Part shown: positions 1 through 5,464 of the stretch, in pieces | Layout: each line of letters begins with the position of its first letter | Position numbering within the stretch: position 1 is the first letter of the stretch | Assembly (NCBI GenBank): GCA_022616395.1 | Contig: JAKEEV010000508.1 | Coordinates: forward strand, 1-5,464 | Direction of reading: 5' to 3' | DNA from: Planctomycetia bacterium | GTDB lineage: Bacteria; Planctomycetota; Planctomycetia; Gemmatales; Gemmataceae | Length of the DNA: 5,464 nucleotides | Made by a program: the position numbers and the translations under genes | Notes under the pieces: model-generated | What the model was told of the DNA's origin: nothing | Databases searched by the model: none | What the model saw: the letters and a program-made list of their open reading frames with translations, nothing else

Positions 1-52
1 GATGCGAAACCGGAATCGCTTTACGCGGGCGGCGTCATCTCCCGTATCCTGA
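1..52 (+). CDS. Possible 3' end of an upstream gene (partial)
   Basis: Reading from base 2, the frame runs to a TGA at 50-52 and would give the C-terminal residues MRNRNRFTRAASSPVS of a gene lying mostly outside the window. Only about 16 codons are visible, so no family can be assigned. The other two forward frames are also open here, so it is not certain that this is the coding frame. It is offered because a stop 29 bases before the preferred MoxR start would fit the tight gene spacing seen in the rest of the cluster. Confidence 0.2.
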   Translation, partial: MRNRNRFTRAASSPVS

Positions 53-69
53 TGGCACCCTCGCGTTCC

Positions 70-73
70 AGGA
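70..73 (+). promoter_or_regulatory. Ribosome binding site supporting the MoxR start at 82
   Basis: AGGA lies 8 bases before the ATG at 82. No comparable purine-rich sequence precedes the alternative in-frame ATG at 52, where the upstream bases are pyrimidine-rich (ctcccgtatcctg). This decides the start in favour of 82. Confidence 0.5.
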
Positions 74-81
74 AAACTCGC

Positions 82-1059
82 ATGGCCATCGACGTGGCGG
101 GCATCGCCAACCGCATCATCGCGAACATCGAGAAGGTGATTATCGGCAAGCGTCAGCAGTTGACGCTTGCCGTCGCGGCTTACTTCTCCGAAGGGCACAT
201 CCTTTTGGAAGATGTGCCCGGCGTGGCGAAGACGATGCTCGCGCGCGCACTCGCTCGCAGCGTCGGCTGTACCTTCAAGCGCCTCCAGTGTACTCCGGAC
301 TTACTTCCGACCGATGTGACCGGAGTGAGTGTCTTCAACCAGAAGACCGCGGAGTTCGAGTTCCGCCCCGGTCCGGTGTTCGCGCAAACACTCCTCGCGG
401 ACGAAATCAACCGCGCAACTCCGCGCACCCAAGCAGCTCTCCTGGAAGCGATGGCCGAGCGCCGCGTGAGCGTTGATGGGCAAACTTACCTCCTCAAGCC
501 CCCGTTTCTGGTGCTCGCGACTCAGAATCCCATCGACCAGGAAGGCACGTTCCCGCTCCCGGAGGCTCAGCTCGACCGCTTCCTCGTTCGGCTGAGTCTT
601 GGCTATCCGAGCATGGAAGAAGAATCAAAGATGCTCACGCGACTCCAGCACGCCCACCCCATCGAAGACTTGAAGCCTGTGGTGAGCGCTGAGGACGTGA
701 TCGCGGCCCAGGAAGCGATTCGAGACATCCACGTTGACGAAAAAGTGAAGCGGTACATCCTGGAAATCGTTCACACGAGCCGCGAGAACGAAGACGTGTT
801 GCTTGGAGGAAGCCCGCGAGCGTCAATCGCGCTGTTCCGTACCGCTCAGGCTCTCGCCGCGGTCACCGGACGCGACTTCGCGCTACCCGACGATGTGAAG
901 AAGATGGCGACCCCGGTTCTCGCTCACCGCTTGATCCTGAAGCCCGAAAGTCGACTCCGCAAGCGCACTCCCGGCGCAGTGGTGAAGGATCTGGTCGATG
1001 ATGCGAAGGTGCCGATCACGGACAGACAGAAGGCGACCCAAGAGGACTATTTTTCCTGA
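82..1059 (+). CDS. MoxR family AAA+ ATPase
   Basis: Cytoplasmic AAA+ ATPase of the MoxR family. Such proteins use ATP hydrolysis to help assemble or activate partner complexes, often with DUF58 or von Willebrand A-type proteins. Numbered from the ATG at 82 (325 aa, a normal MoxR length), Walker A is the DVPGVAKT stretch with Lys50. Walker B is LLADEIN with Asp107 and Glu108. Sensor 1 is in LATQNP with Asn149, the arginine finger is in PEAQLDRF with Arg166, and sensor 2 is in GGSPRAS with Arg246. All key residues are present, so it should be active. The ATG at 82 is preferred because AGGA precedes it and the family-like sequence (IANRIIANIEKVIIGK) begins just after. The ATG at 52 would add a basic 10-residue leader (MAPSRSRKTR). 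The frame stays open to the left window edge. The next gene, encoding the DUF58 partner, begins 14 bases downstream. The family call is firm; the specific client is unknown. Confidence 0.95.
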   Translation: MAIDVAGIANRIIANIEKVIIGKRQQLTLAVAAYFSEGHILLEDVPGVAKTMLARALARSVGCTFKRLQCTPDLLPTDVTGVSVFNQKTAEFEFRPGPVFAQTLLADEINRATPRTQAALLEAMAERRVSVDGQTYLLKPPFLVLATQNPIDQEGTFPLPEAQLDRFLVRLSLGYPSMEEESKMLTRLQHAHPIEDLKPVVSAEDVIAAQEAIRDIHVDEKVKRYILEIVHTSRENEDVLLGGSPRASIALFRTAQALAAVTGRDFALPDDVKKMATPVLAHRLILKPESRLRKRTPGAVVKDLVDDAKVPITDRQKATQEDYFS

Positions 1060-1073
1060 TTCCAGAGCACCTC

Positions 1074-2438
1074 ATGTGGTGGATCGTCGTCGTATTCTTG
1101 CTGATCGGAGTCGCGATCGCGCTCAAGGCGGGCCTGGTCGCGTTCGCCGGGTATGTGTTGCTTGGCGTATACCTGCTGTCAAGGTATCTGGCGCGCAGAT
1201 GGGTGCGCGATCTCAGCGCCAAGCGCGAGTGCAATGCCACTCCGCGCGAAGTGGGTGAAACGACGGAGGTGACCGTTACGCTCACCAACACCGGCTCGAT
1301 TCCGATTGCGTGGGTGCTGGTCGAAGACTTGATTCCTGACTTCGCGGTGAAGGCCCGCACTCCGCGCCTGACGGTGAAAGGCAAGCGCGTTTTCGTTGCA
1401 ACTCTTCGCGGAAAGCAAACCAGGACGATCAAGTACAAAGTGACGTTCGCCATGCGCGGATACTATCCGCTCGGCCCGACGTTACTCGAAACGGGCGACG
1501 TGTTCGGGCTGCACCGGCGGCATCGCGTCATCGGTAAGCCTGTCTATGTGATGGTCTACCCTAAAGTCGTTCCACTACCCAAGTACGATTTCGCCTCTGA
1601 ACGGCCTATCGGAGAAGTGAGACTTCAGAATCGCTTGTATGAAGACCCGACGCGCACAGCAGGCGTTCGGCAATATGTGATGGGCGATCCACTTCAGCGC
1701 GTTCACTGGAAGGTCACCGCCCGCACGGGCCAACTGCATTGCCGCATCTACGAACCCACCACGCTCGCGGGTGCAACAATCCTGGTGGACTTTCACTCCG
1801 ATGGCTATCACAAGCGCGGAGAACCTCACCGCTCTGAACTCGCTGTCACCGCGGCCGTCAGCCTTGCTTACGCCGTTTCGATGCTGAATCAGCAGATCGG
1901 ACTGGCCAGCAACGGACGCGACGCGGCCGACCGCATTCGCGAAGAGTCACTGGTGAAGGAACCACAAGGCTCTGAGGGATACGCGACACGAGACGAAGCG
2001 CGTGAACGCTTCGAGCTGAACGAAGAAAGCGACCGCATTCGGCCCGTTGTGGTGGAAACGCGCCGCGGGTTCGATCAGTTCCAGCAGATTCGCGAGGCTC
2101 TTGCACGCCTGGAGCTATCCGATGCGCTCACCTTCGCGCAACTGGCTCTGGAAATGTCCGCGCGCATTCCGCGAGACGCAACTGTGATCGCCGTTCTTCC
2201 GCGCGTGCCCGTCGAAACCGCCATCGCGCTTGGCACGATGCGAAGACAGGGATTCGCCGTGACCGCGATCCTGATCGGGCTGGACGACAGCGAAAAGCTT
2301 GAGGCGCACGGCCGCTTACTGGCCGAAACCGTGCGCGACATTCGTTATGTGAACACACCGGAGGAACTGGCGAACCTCGGCGGGAACACCGCGACACCCG
2401 GTCCGGCCGCCTACGCGGTCGATATACCACTCGCATGA
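1074..2438 (+). CDS. DUF58 domain-containing membrane protein
   Basis: Likely partner of the MoxR ATPase just upstream. Residues 2-17 and 20-37 form two hydrophobic segments, giving a short membrane anchor, and a basic stretch (ARRWVR) follows. A beta-rich domain comes next, with VTVTLTN at 66-72 and VEDLIP from 83. Further DUF58 hallmarks are RGYYPLGP (128-135) and GDVFGL (141-146). The core motif GDPLQRVHWK lies at 204-213, followed by the vWA-like strand ILVDF ending near Asp239. At 454 aa it is on the long side. A highly charged stretch at about 283-323 seems to interrupt the C-terminal domain before the sequence resumes with RPVVVETRRG. The usual metal-site pattern DxSxS reads D-F-H-S-D (239-243), so metal binding may be lost or altered. 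There is no strong ribosome binding site before the ATG (only GAG at 1065-1067), which suggests coupling to MoxR translation. The family call is firm; the cellular role is inferred from family context. Confidence 0.9.
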   Translation: MWWIVVVFLLIGVAIALKAGLVAFAGYVLLGVYLLSRYLARRWVRDLSAKRECNATPREVGETTEVTVTLTNTGSIPIAWVLVEDLIPDFAVKARTPRLTVKGKRVFVATLRGKQTRTIKYKVTFAMRGYYPLGPTLLETGDVFGLHRRHRVIGKPVYVMVYPKVVPLPKYDFASERPIGEVRLQNRLYEDPTRTAGVRQYVMGDPLQRVHWKVTARTGQLHCRIYEPTTLAGATILVDFHSDGYHKRGEPHRSELAVTAAVSLAYAVSMLNQQIGLASNGRDAADRIREESLVKEPQGSEGYATRDEARERFELNEESDRIRPVVVETRRGFDQFQQIREALARLELSDALTFAQLALEMSARIPRDATVIAVLPRVPVETAIALGTMRRQGFAVTAILIGLDDSEKLEAHGRLLAETVRDIRYVNTPEELANLGGNTATPGPAAYAVDIPLA

Positions 2439-3364
2439 GCCGTGCCCGCATTCTTGCCTTCGCCCAACTGTTGCGATTGCCGAACGTGTTCACCGCGTTC
2501 GCGGACATCGCGCTTGGCACCTGCGTCGGCTTCGCGCTGTTGCCGAGCGTACCCTTCGAGTTCTGGGCCGGCTCTGCACTTCTTGCTCTCTCTTCGGGAT
2601 GTCTCTACCTCGCGGGGATGGTGTGGAACGACTACTTCGACTTCGCCGAAGATTTGAAAGCGCGCGCATTCCGCCCGCTGCCTTCGGGTCGTGTGGGGAA
2701 GGGCACTGCGATTGTGCTGGGCGTGCTGCTCTTCGCGGGCGGTGTATCACTCGCGGGCGCGGCCGGAATGCAAGTGCAAGGTGAATGGAATCACGAACCC
2801 CTGGCTTATGCAGTCGGTATCGTCATCATGGTCCTCTGCTACGATGGCGGCTTGAAACGAACTCCGATCGGTCCAATCTCGATGGCCTCGTGCCGGTTCT
2901 TGAATGTCTTGCTTGGGCTATCGCTGATCCCCGAAGCTGCATTCACGACCGAGCTACGCATCTACCTCGCGGGTGTGGTGGGTCTCTACATCGTCGGCGT
3001 GACGTGGTTTGCTCGCACTGAGGAGGGGAAGAGCCGCAAGCGCGATCTGGCTCTGGCCGCGAGTGTCATCGGGCTGTCACTCGTGCTTGCGCTTGTTCTC
3101 CGCGGCAAGCTCCCGTCGACTTCCGGTACGGTCGCATTCCCTTATCTACTCGTCGGTTTCGGCTTCCTCATCGGAATCCCAATTGCCCGCGCCATCGCTT
3201 CCCCCGGCCCGCGTGAAGTGCAATCCGCGGTCAAGCGCTGCGTGCTGGGGCTTGTTGTTCTCGACGCGGTACTCGCAACGATGTTCGTCGGTCTGCCGGG
3301 GTTGCTCATCCTTTTGCTGTTGCCCCCCGCGCTCTGGCTCGGAAAATGGATCTACTCAACCTGA
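2435..3364 (+). CDS. UbiA superfamily prenyltransferase
   Basis: Integral membrane enzyme of the UbiA superfamily, which transfers a polyprenyl group from its diphosphate to an acceptor. The acceptor cannot be told from sequence. At 309 aa it has family-typical length, with about eight or nine hydrophobic segments. The N-terminal LLRLPNVFTAFAD is typical. The first Asp-rich motif is NDYFDFAED (65-73), followed by RPLPSG (80-85). The second conserved loop is YDGGLKRTPIGPISM (136-150), which leads into ASCRFLNVLLG. That last signature resembles the SCO1661/EboC-like branch rather than classical 4-hydroxybenzoate octaprenyltransferase, although this is recall and not an alignment. The ATG overlaps the DUF58 stop as ATGA and has no ribosome binding site, so translation is probably coupled to DUF58. 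The peptidase gene follows after 17 bases. The superfamily is well supported; the substrate and pathway are open. Confidence 0.9.
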   Translation: MSRARILAFAQLLRLPNVFTAFADIALGTCVGFALLPSVPFEFWAGSALLALSSGCLYLAGMVWNDYFDFAEDLKARAFRPLPSGRVGKGTAIVLGVLLFAGGVSLAGAAGMQVQGEWNHEPLAYAVGIVIMVLCYDGGLKRTPIGPISMASCRFLNVLLGLSLIPEAAFTTELRIYLAGVVGLYIVGVTWFARTEEGKSRKRDLALAASVIGLSLVLALVLRGKLPSTSGTVAFPYLLVGFGFLIGIPIARAIASPGPREVQSAVKRCVLGLVVLDAVLATMFVGLPGLLILLLLPPALWLGKWIYST

Positions 3365-3369
3365 CACCC

Positions 3370-3375
3370 GGAGAG
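3370..3375 (+). promoter_or_regulatory. Ribosome binding site fixing the peptidase start at 3382
   Basis: GGAGAG lies 6 bases before the ATG at 3382. An in-frame ATG at 3346 lies inside the end of the prenyltransferase gene, would place 12 unrelated residues ahead of the twin-arginine signal, and lacks this site. The start at 3382 is therefore chosen. Confidence 0.7.
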
Positions 3376-3381
3376 TTTATC

Positions 3382-5082
3382 ATGTCAACGGATCGTCGCA
3401 CTTTTTTGCTTACTGGAGGAGCTGCTGTGGCCGCGAGTTTGATTCCCGAAACTGTACGCGCTGACGTCAATGAAGACGCCGACGCGGTCCTGAAGGATCA
3501 CGTCGCGAAGCTCCGCCCGCTGGAGATTGGAGCCAATGAAGCGTGGTGGAAGGCGAATATCAGCGGCAACGACGAAGACTTCGCCAGGAAGGAAGAGGCT
3601 CAGAACAAGATCGACGCTGCGCTCTCCGACAAGAAGATGTTCGAGCGTGTGAAACCACTGAAGGCCGCTGCCGACAAGGGCGAGATCAAGGATCCGCTCG
3701 TCGCTCGGCAAATTCAGCTCATCTACTTGCAATACCTGGAGAAGCAAGTCGCTCCGGAGTTGCTCAAGAAGATCACCGCGAAGGCCAACGCGGTCGAACA
3801 GTCGTTCAACGTCTTCCGCGCGAAGGTGGATGGGGAAGAGATCGCCGATAGCAAGGTTCGCAGCACGCTGAAGCAGTCGGTCGATTCCGAATTGCGAAAA
3901 AAGGTGTGGGAAGCAAGCAAGCGCGTTGGTGCAGTGGTCGAAGCGGACCTCGCGGAATTGGTGAAGCTTCGCAACGAGGCCGCGACTCAGCTTGGCTTCA
4001 AAAACTTCCACGCGATGATGCTCACACTCAGCGAACAGGACGGCACGGAACTCATCGCACTCTTTGATGACCTCGACAAACTCACGAAGGAGCCTTTCAC
4101 AGCGGCCAAAAAGGACATCGACGCGCGATTGAGCAAGAAACTGGGCGTGAAGGTCGATGAACTGATGCCGTGGCACTATCACGACCCGTTCTTCCAGGAA
4201 TCGCCTGCCGTCTTTGATGCGAACCTCGACGCACCGTACATCAAAGCGGATTTGCTCAAGCTGTGCTCCACCTTCTATTCGGGGATCGGTCTTCCCATTG
4301 ATCGCGTGATCGCGCGCAGCGACCTCTACGAAAAGAAGGGCAAGTCTCCTCACGCCTTCTGCACTGACATTGATCGCGAAGGCGATGTGCGGGTGCTGGC
4401 GAACATCGTCAACAACGAATACTGGATGGGGACAATGCTCCACGAACTCGGCCACGCGGTCTACTCGTCTATGAACATTCCGCAAACGCTGCCATACTTG
4501 CTGCGCGCGGAAGCGCACATCCTCACCACCGAAGGAGTCGCGATGCAGTTCGAGCGCTTCAGCAAGTCGCGCGCGTGGCTCGACAAGATGGGCGTGAAAG
4601 TCGAGAACGCGAAGGCATTCGACGAAGCCGCCGCGAAAGTGCAACGCAACCAACTGCTCATATTCAGCCGCTGGTGCCAGGTGATGCTGAGGTTCGAGAA
4701 GAGCATGTACGAGAACCCGAATCAGGATCTCAACAAGCTCTGGTGGGAGAATGTGGAGAAGTATCAGCAGGTGAAGAAGCCGAAGGATCGCAATGCGCCG
4801 GACTACGCGGCGAAGATTCACATTTGTAGCGCGCCGGTGTACTACCACAACTACATGATGGGGCAACTCTTCGCCTCTCAGGTTCACCATGCGCTTGCGA
4901 AAGATCTCTATGCCCGCGAGCCAAGCACGGTGATCTACGTCGGAGACAAGCGCGTCGGGGACTTCATGAAGAAGAAAGTCTTCGACCCAGGTCGCTCGAA
5001 GACGTGGAAGGAACTCACAAAGTTCGCCACCGGCGAAGAGCTAAACCCGAAGGCGTTCGCGAAAGATTTCCAGGCAAGCTGA
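3382..5082 (+). CDS. Tat-exported zinc metallopeptidase, M2/M3 (ACE-like) gluzincin
   Basis: Predicted zinc-dependent peptidase acting outside the cytoplasm. From the ATG at 3382 it has 566 residues. The N-terminus is a twin-arginine signal: DRRTFLL at 4-10, a hydrophobic stretch to about residue 21, and a likely cut after VRA (25-27). The zinc site is HELGH at 354-358 (ligands His354 and His358, catalytic Glu355). Glu384 in TTEGVAM is the probable third ligand, 26 residues on, a spacing that fits the M2 and M3 families. Other conserved-looking blocks are PWHYHDPFFQE (263-273), RSDLYE (312-317) and HAFCTDIDREGDVRV (324-338). Near the C-terminus, KIHICSAPVYYHNY holds His480 and Tyr491, which can be aligned with the transition-state His and Tyr of angiotensin-converting enzyme. 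I favour M2-like over M3 on that basis. All catalytic residues are present. It is the last gene of the run, followed by a hairpin. The natural substrate, probably peptides, is unknown. Confidence 0.88.
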   Translation: MSTDRRTFLLTGGAAVAASLIPETVRADVNEDADAVLKDHVAKLRPLEIGANEAWWKANISGNDEDFARKEEAQNKIDAALSDKKMFERVKPLKAAADKGEIKDPLVARQIQLIYLQYLEKQVAPELLKKITAKANAVEQSFNVFRAKVDGEEIADSKVRSTLKQSVDSELRKKVWEASKRVGAVVEADLAELVKLRNEAATQLGFKNFHAMMLTLSEQDGTELIALFDDLDKLTKEPFTAAKKDIDARLSKKLGVKVDELMPWHYHDPFFQESPAVFDANLDAPYIKADLLKLCSTFYSGIGLPIDRVIARSDLYEKKGKSPHAFCTDIDREGDVRVLANIVNNEYWMGTMLHELGHAVYSSMNIPQTLPYLLRAEAHILTTEGVAMQFERFSKSRAWLDKMGVKVENAKAFDEAAAKVQRNQLLIFSRWCQVMLRFEKSMYENPNQDLNKLWWENVEKYQQVKKPKDRNAPDYAAKIHICSAPVYYHNYMMGQLFASQVHHALAKDLYAREPSTVIYVGDKRVGDFMKKKVFDPGRSKTWKELTKFATGEELNPKAFAKDFQAS

Positions 5083-5095
5083 CATCTCACCTCTA

Positions 5096-5118
5096 GACCG
5101 CCGGAACGCTCGGCGGTC
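5096..5118 (+). terminator. Hairpin after the peptidase gene, possible terminator
   Basis: GACCGCCG (5096-5103) and CGGCGGTC (5111-5118) form a perfect 8-bp GC-rich stem with a 7-base loop, starting 13 bases after the peptidase stop. The position suits a transcription end. No run of T follows (the next bases are CGCTGAAC), so it is not a classical factor-independent terminator. It could instead help Rho-dependent ending or protect the RNA 3' end. Confidence 0.4.
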
Positions 5119-5188
5119 CGCTGAACAGCCACACTCCAAGCGTACACGCGGGCGACGAGCGCCGCCGGAGTCCTGCCGTTATCAGCTT

Positions 5189-5202
5189 TGAACACAAGTT
5201 CA
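5189..5202. repeat. Palindrome TGAAC-N4-GTTCA
   Basis: TGAAC (5189-5193) and GTTCA (5198-5202) are perfect inverted repeats around ACAA. The core GAAC-N4-GTTC has the form of the LexA box known from Firmicutes and Actinobacteria. Whether a LexA of this organism would bind it is unknown, and 5-bp arms can arise by chance. It overlaps a -35-like TTGAAC. Confidence 0.3.
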
Positions 5203-5219
5203 GTTAATTCTTACTCGAC

Positions 5220-5235
5220 AAGTGATAAATCACTT
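5220..5235. repeat. Perfect palindrome AAGTGAT-AA-ATCACTT
   Basis: AAGTGAT (5220-5226) and ATCACTT (5229-5235) are exact inverted repeats separated by AA. The 16-base site has the size and symmetry of an operator for a dimeric regulator and overlaps a -10-like GATAAA. Placed before the gene at 5328, it would suit a repressor site. No regulator is identified. Confidence 0.4.
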
Positions 5236-5246
5236 CCGTCGTGCGA

Positions 5247-5271
5247 GTGGCGCGATGCCAGGATGCGCCAC
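5247..5271. repeat. Inverted repeat in the probable 5' leader of the last gene
   Basis: GTGGCGC (5247-5253) and GCGCCAC (5265-5271) are perfect inverted repeats. A G-T pair (5254 with 5264) can extend the stem to 8 bp. If transcription starts upstream, near 5235, the leader RNA would carry this hairpin about 56 bases before the start codon. It may be a structural leader element or a second binding site; no known riboswitch is recognised. Confidence 0.3.
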
Positions 5272-5314
5272 CGAGCGCGGCTTTCCGGTCGCGCGGAGTG
5301 TTCCTTCCTCTCCC

Positions 5315-5319
5315 AGGAG
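5315..5319 (+). promoter_or_regulatory. Ribosome binding site of the last gene
   Basis: AGGAG lies 8 bases before the ATG at 5328. It is the best such site in the window. It supports that start and independent translation of this gene. Confidence 0.65.
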
Positions 5320-5327
5320 TAAGTGGT

Positions 5328-5464
5328 ATGGATCGTCGAGAAATGTTCGCGGCGCTGGGCGCACTGGGTGCAGTGCCGGTGTGTGGCGTGGGTCCATCGG
5401 CTGCCGCTCACGATGGCAAGGACGGGCCGCTGGCCAAGCCGCACTTCCACGTCTGCGGCATTCA
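5328..5464 (+). CDS. Exported protein with twin-arginine leader, possibly DUF1264 (5' part only)
   Basis: Only the first 45 codons are in the window; the right edge cuts the gene. The protein begins MDRREMFAALGALGAVPVCG. The Arg3-Arg4 pair, hydrophobic core and small residues SAAA (24-27) fit a short Tat-type export signal with a cut near residue 27. The DRR start recalls that of the peptidase upstream. Cys19 does not sit in a normal lipobox. After a short charged linker the visible mature part ends in KPHFHVCGI. That ending resembles the start of the DUF1264 (oil-body-associated-protein-like) domain as I remember it, but too little is visible to be sure. A Tat-exported enzyme of another family remains possible. 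It starts 245 bases after the peptidase stop with its own ribosome binding site, so it is probably a separate transcription unit. Confidence 0.75.
   Translation, partial: MDRREMFAALGALGAVPVCGVGPSAAAHDGKDGPLAKPHFHVCGI

Larger units (their letters stand above)
5186..5235 (+). promoter_or_regulatory. Putative promoter/operator region of the last gene
   Basis: This stretch is clearly richer in A and T than its surroundings and lies about 95-140 bases before the ATG at 5328. It contains two palindromes, described separately. TTGAAC at 5188-5193 resembles a -35 element, but the bases 17 further on (TTACTC) are a poor -10. GATAAA at 5224-5229 resembles a -10 but lacks a good -35 at normal spacing. 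A promoter is likely somewhere here because the hairpin upstream separates the gene from the preceding run; the exact elements are not fixed. Confidence 0.3.
5083..5327. other. Intergenic region between the peptidase and the last gene
   Basis: No convincing gene is seen on either strand in these 245 bases. Open frames reaching into it from the complementary strand overlap the well-supported flanking genes and have arginine-, serine- and histidine-rich compositions typical of shadows. The region holds a hairpin at 5096-5118, an AT-richer island at about 5186-5235 with two palindromes, a GC-rich inverted repeat at 5247-5271, and a ribosome binding site at 5315-5319. Confidence 0.6.

Noticed and set aside
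1016..1453. A 145-codon open frame on the - strand over the start of the DUF58 gene
   Set aside because: It overlaps the MoxR end and the conserved N-terminal half of DUF58, and its T-, R- and S-rich product resembles no family.
3402..3407. A run of six T in the Tat signal of the peptidase as a slippage site
   Set aside because: The frame is intact through it and encodes the expected TFLL of the signal, so nothing needs explaining.
3009..3464. A 151-codon + strand frame bridging the prenyltransferase end and peptidase start
   Set aside because: It is out of frame with two well-supported genes and gives a serine- and cysteine-rich product typical of a shadow frame.
3385..4890. A 501-codon open frame on the - strand opposite the peptidase gene
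   Set aside because: Its protein is full of V, R and L runs (for example VVVVVHRRA), shows no recognisable domain, and lies almost wholly within a gene with intact catalytic motifs. Codon bias of a GC-rich gene readily leaves the opposite frame open.
5096..5118. The hairpin as one end of an insertion sequence or integration site
   Set aside because: No matching copy, flanking duplication, tRNA or recombinase gene is visible in the window.
5211..5450. A 79-codon - strand frame across the intergenic region and the last gene
   Set aside because: It lies opposite a gene with a strong ribosome binding site and a clear export signal, and its product looks like no known protein.

Overview
The window is GC-rich bacterial DNA carrying a compact run of four complete genes on the + strand, followed by an intergenic region of about 245 bases and the 5' end of a fifth + strand gene cut by the window edge. 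The protein types suggest a planctomycete, most likely of the Gemmata group. These are a MoxR/DUF58 pair, a UbiA-type prenyltransferase with an MASCRFLN signature, and two exported proteins that begin with short twin-arginine leaders of the form M-(ST)-DRR. The taxonomic call is inference from family resemblance and style, not from a marker gene.

Layout: bases 1-52 may hold the last codons of an upstream gene. Bases 82-1059 encode a MoxR-type AAA+ ATPase. Bases 1074-2438 encode its usual partner, a membrane-anchored DUF58 protein. Bases 2435-3364 encode a UbiA-superfamily membrane prenyltransferase whose start overlaps the DUF58 stop (ATGA). Bases 3382-5082 encode a Tat-exported zinc metallopeptidase of the M2/M3 (ACE/oligopeptidase-like) type. 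Gaps of 14, -4 and 17 bases suggest one transcription unit. A perfect 8-bp hairpin lies 13 bases after the peptidase stop and may mark its end.

The region 5083-5327 has no convincing gene. It holds the hairpin, then an AT-richer island with two palindromes (TGAAC-N4-GTTCA and AAGTGAT-AA-ATCACTT), then a further GC-rich inverted repeat in what is probably the 5' leader of the last gene. That gene starts at 5328 behind a good ribosome binding site and encodes an exported protein, possibly of the DUF1264 family.

MoxR and DUF58 proteins usually act together as a chaperone-like ATPase and a membrane-attached partner in assembling or activating envelope or secreted complexes. The prenyltransferase would act in the membrane and the peptidase outside the cytoplasm, so an envelope-related theme is plausible but unproven. 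I see no RNA genes, mobile elements, CRISPR arrays or clear signs of recent transfer. The content is mostly known families. The features most worth a second look are the gene combination, the altered DUF58 metal site, the ACE-like peptidase and the palindromes before the last gene.
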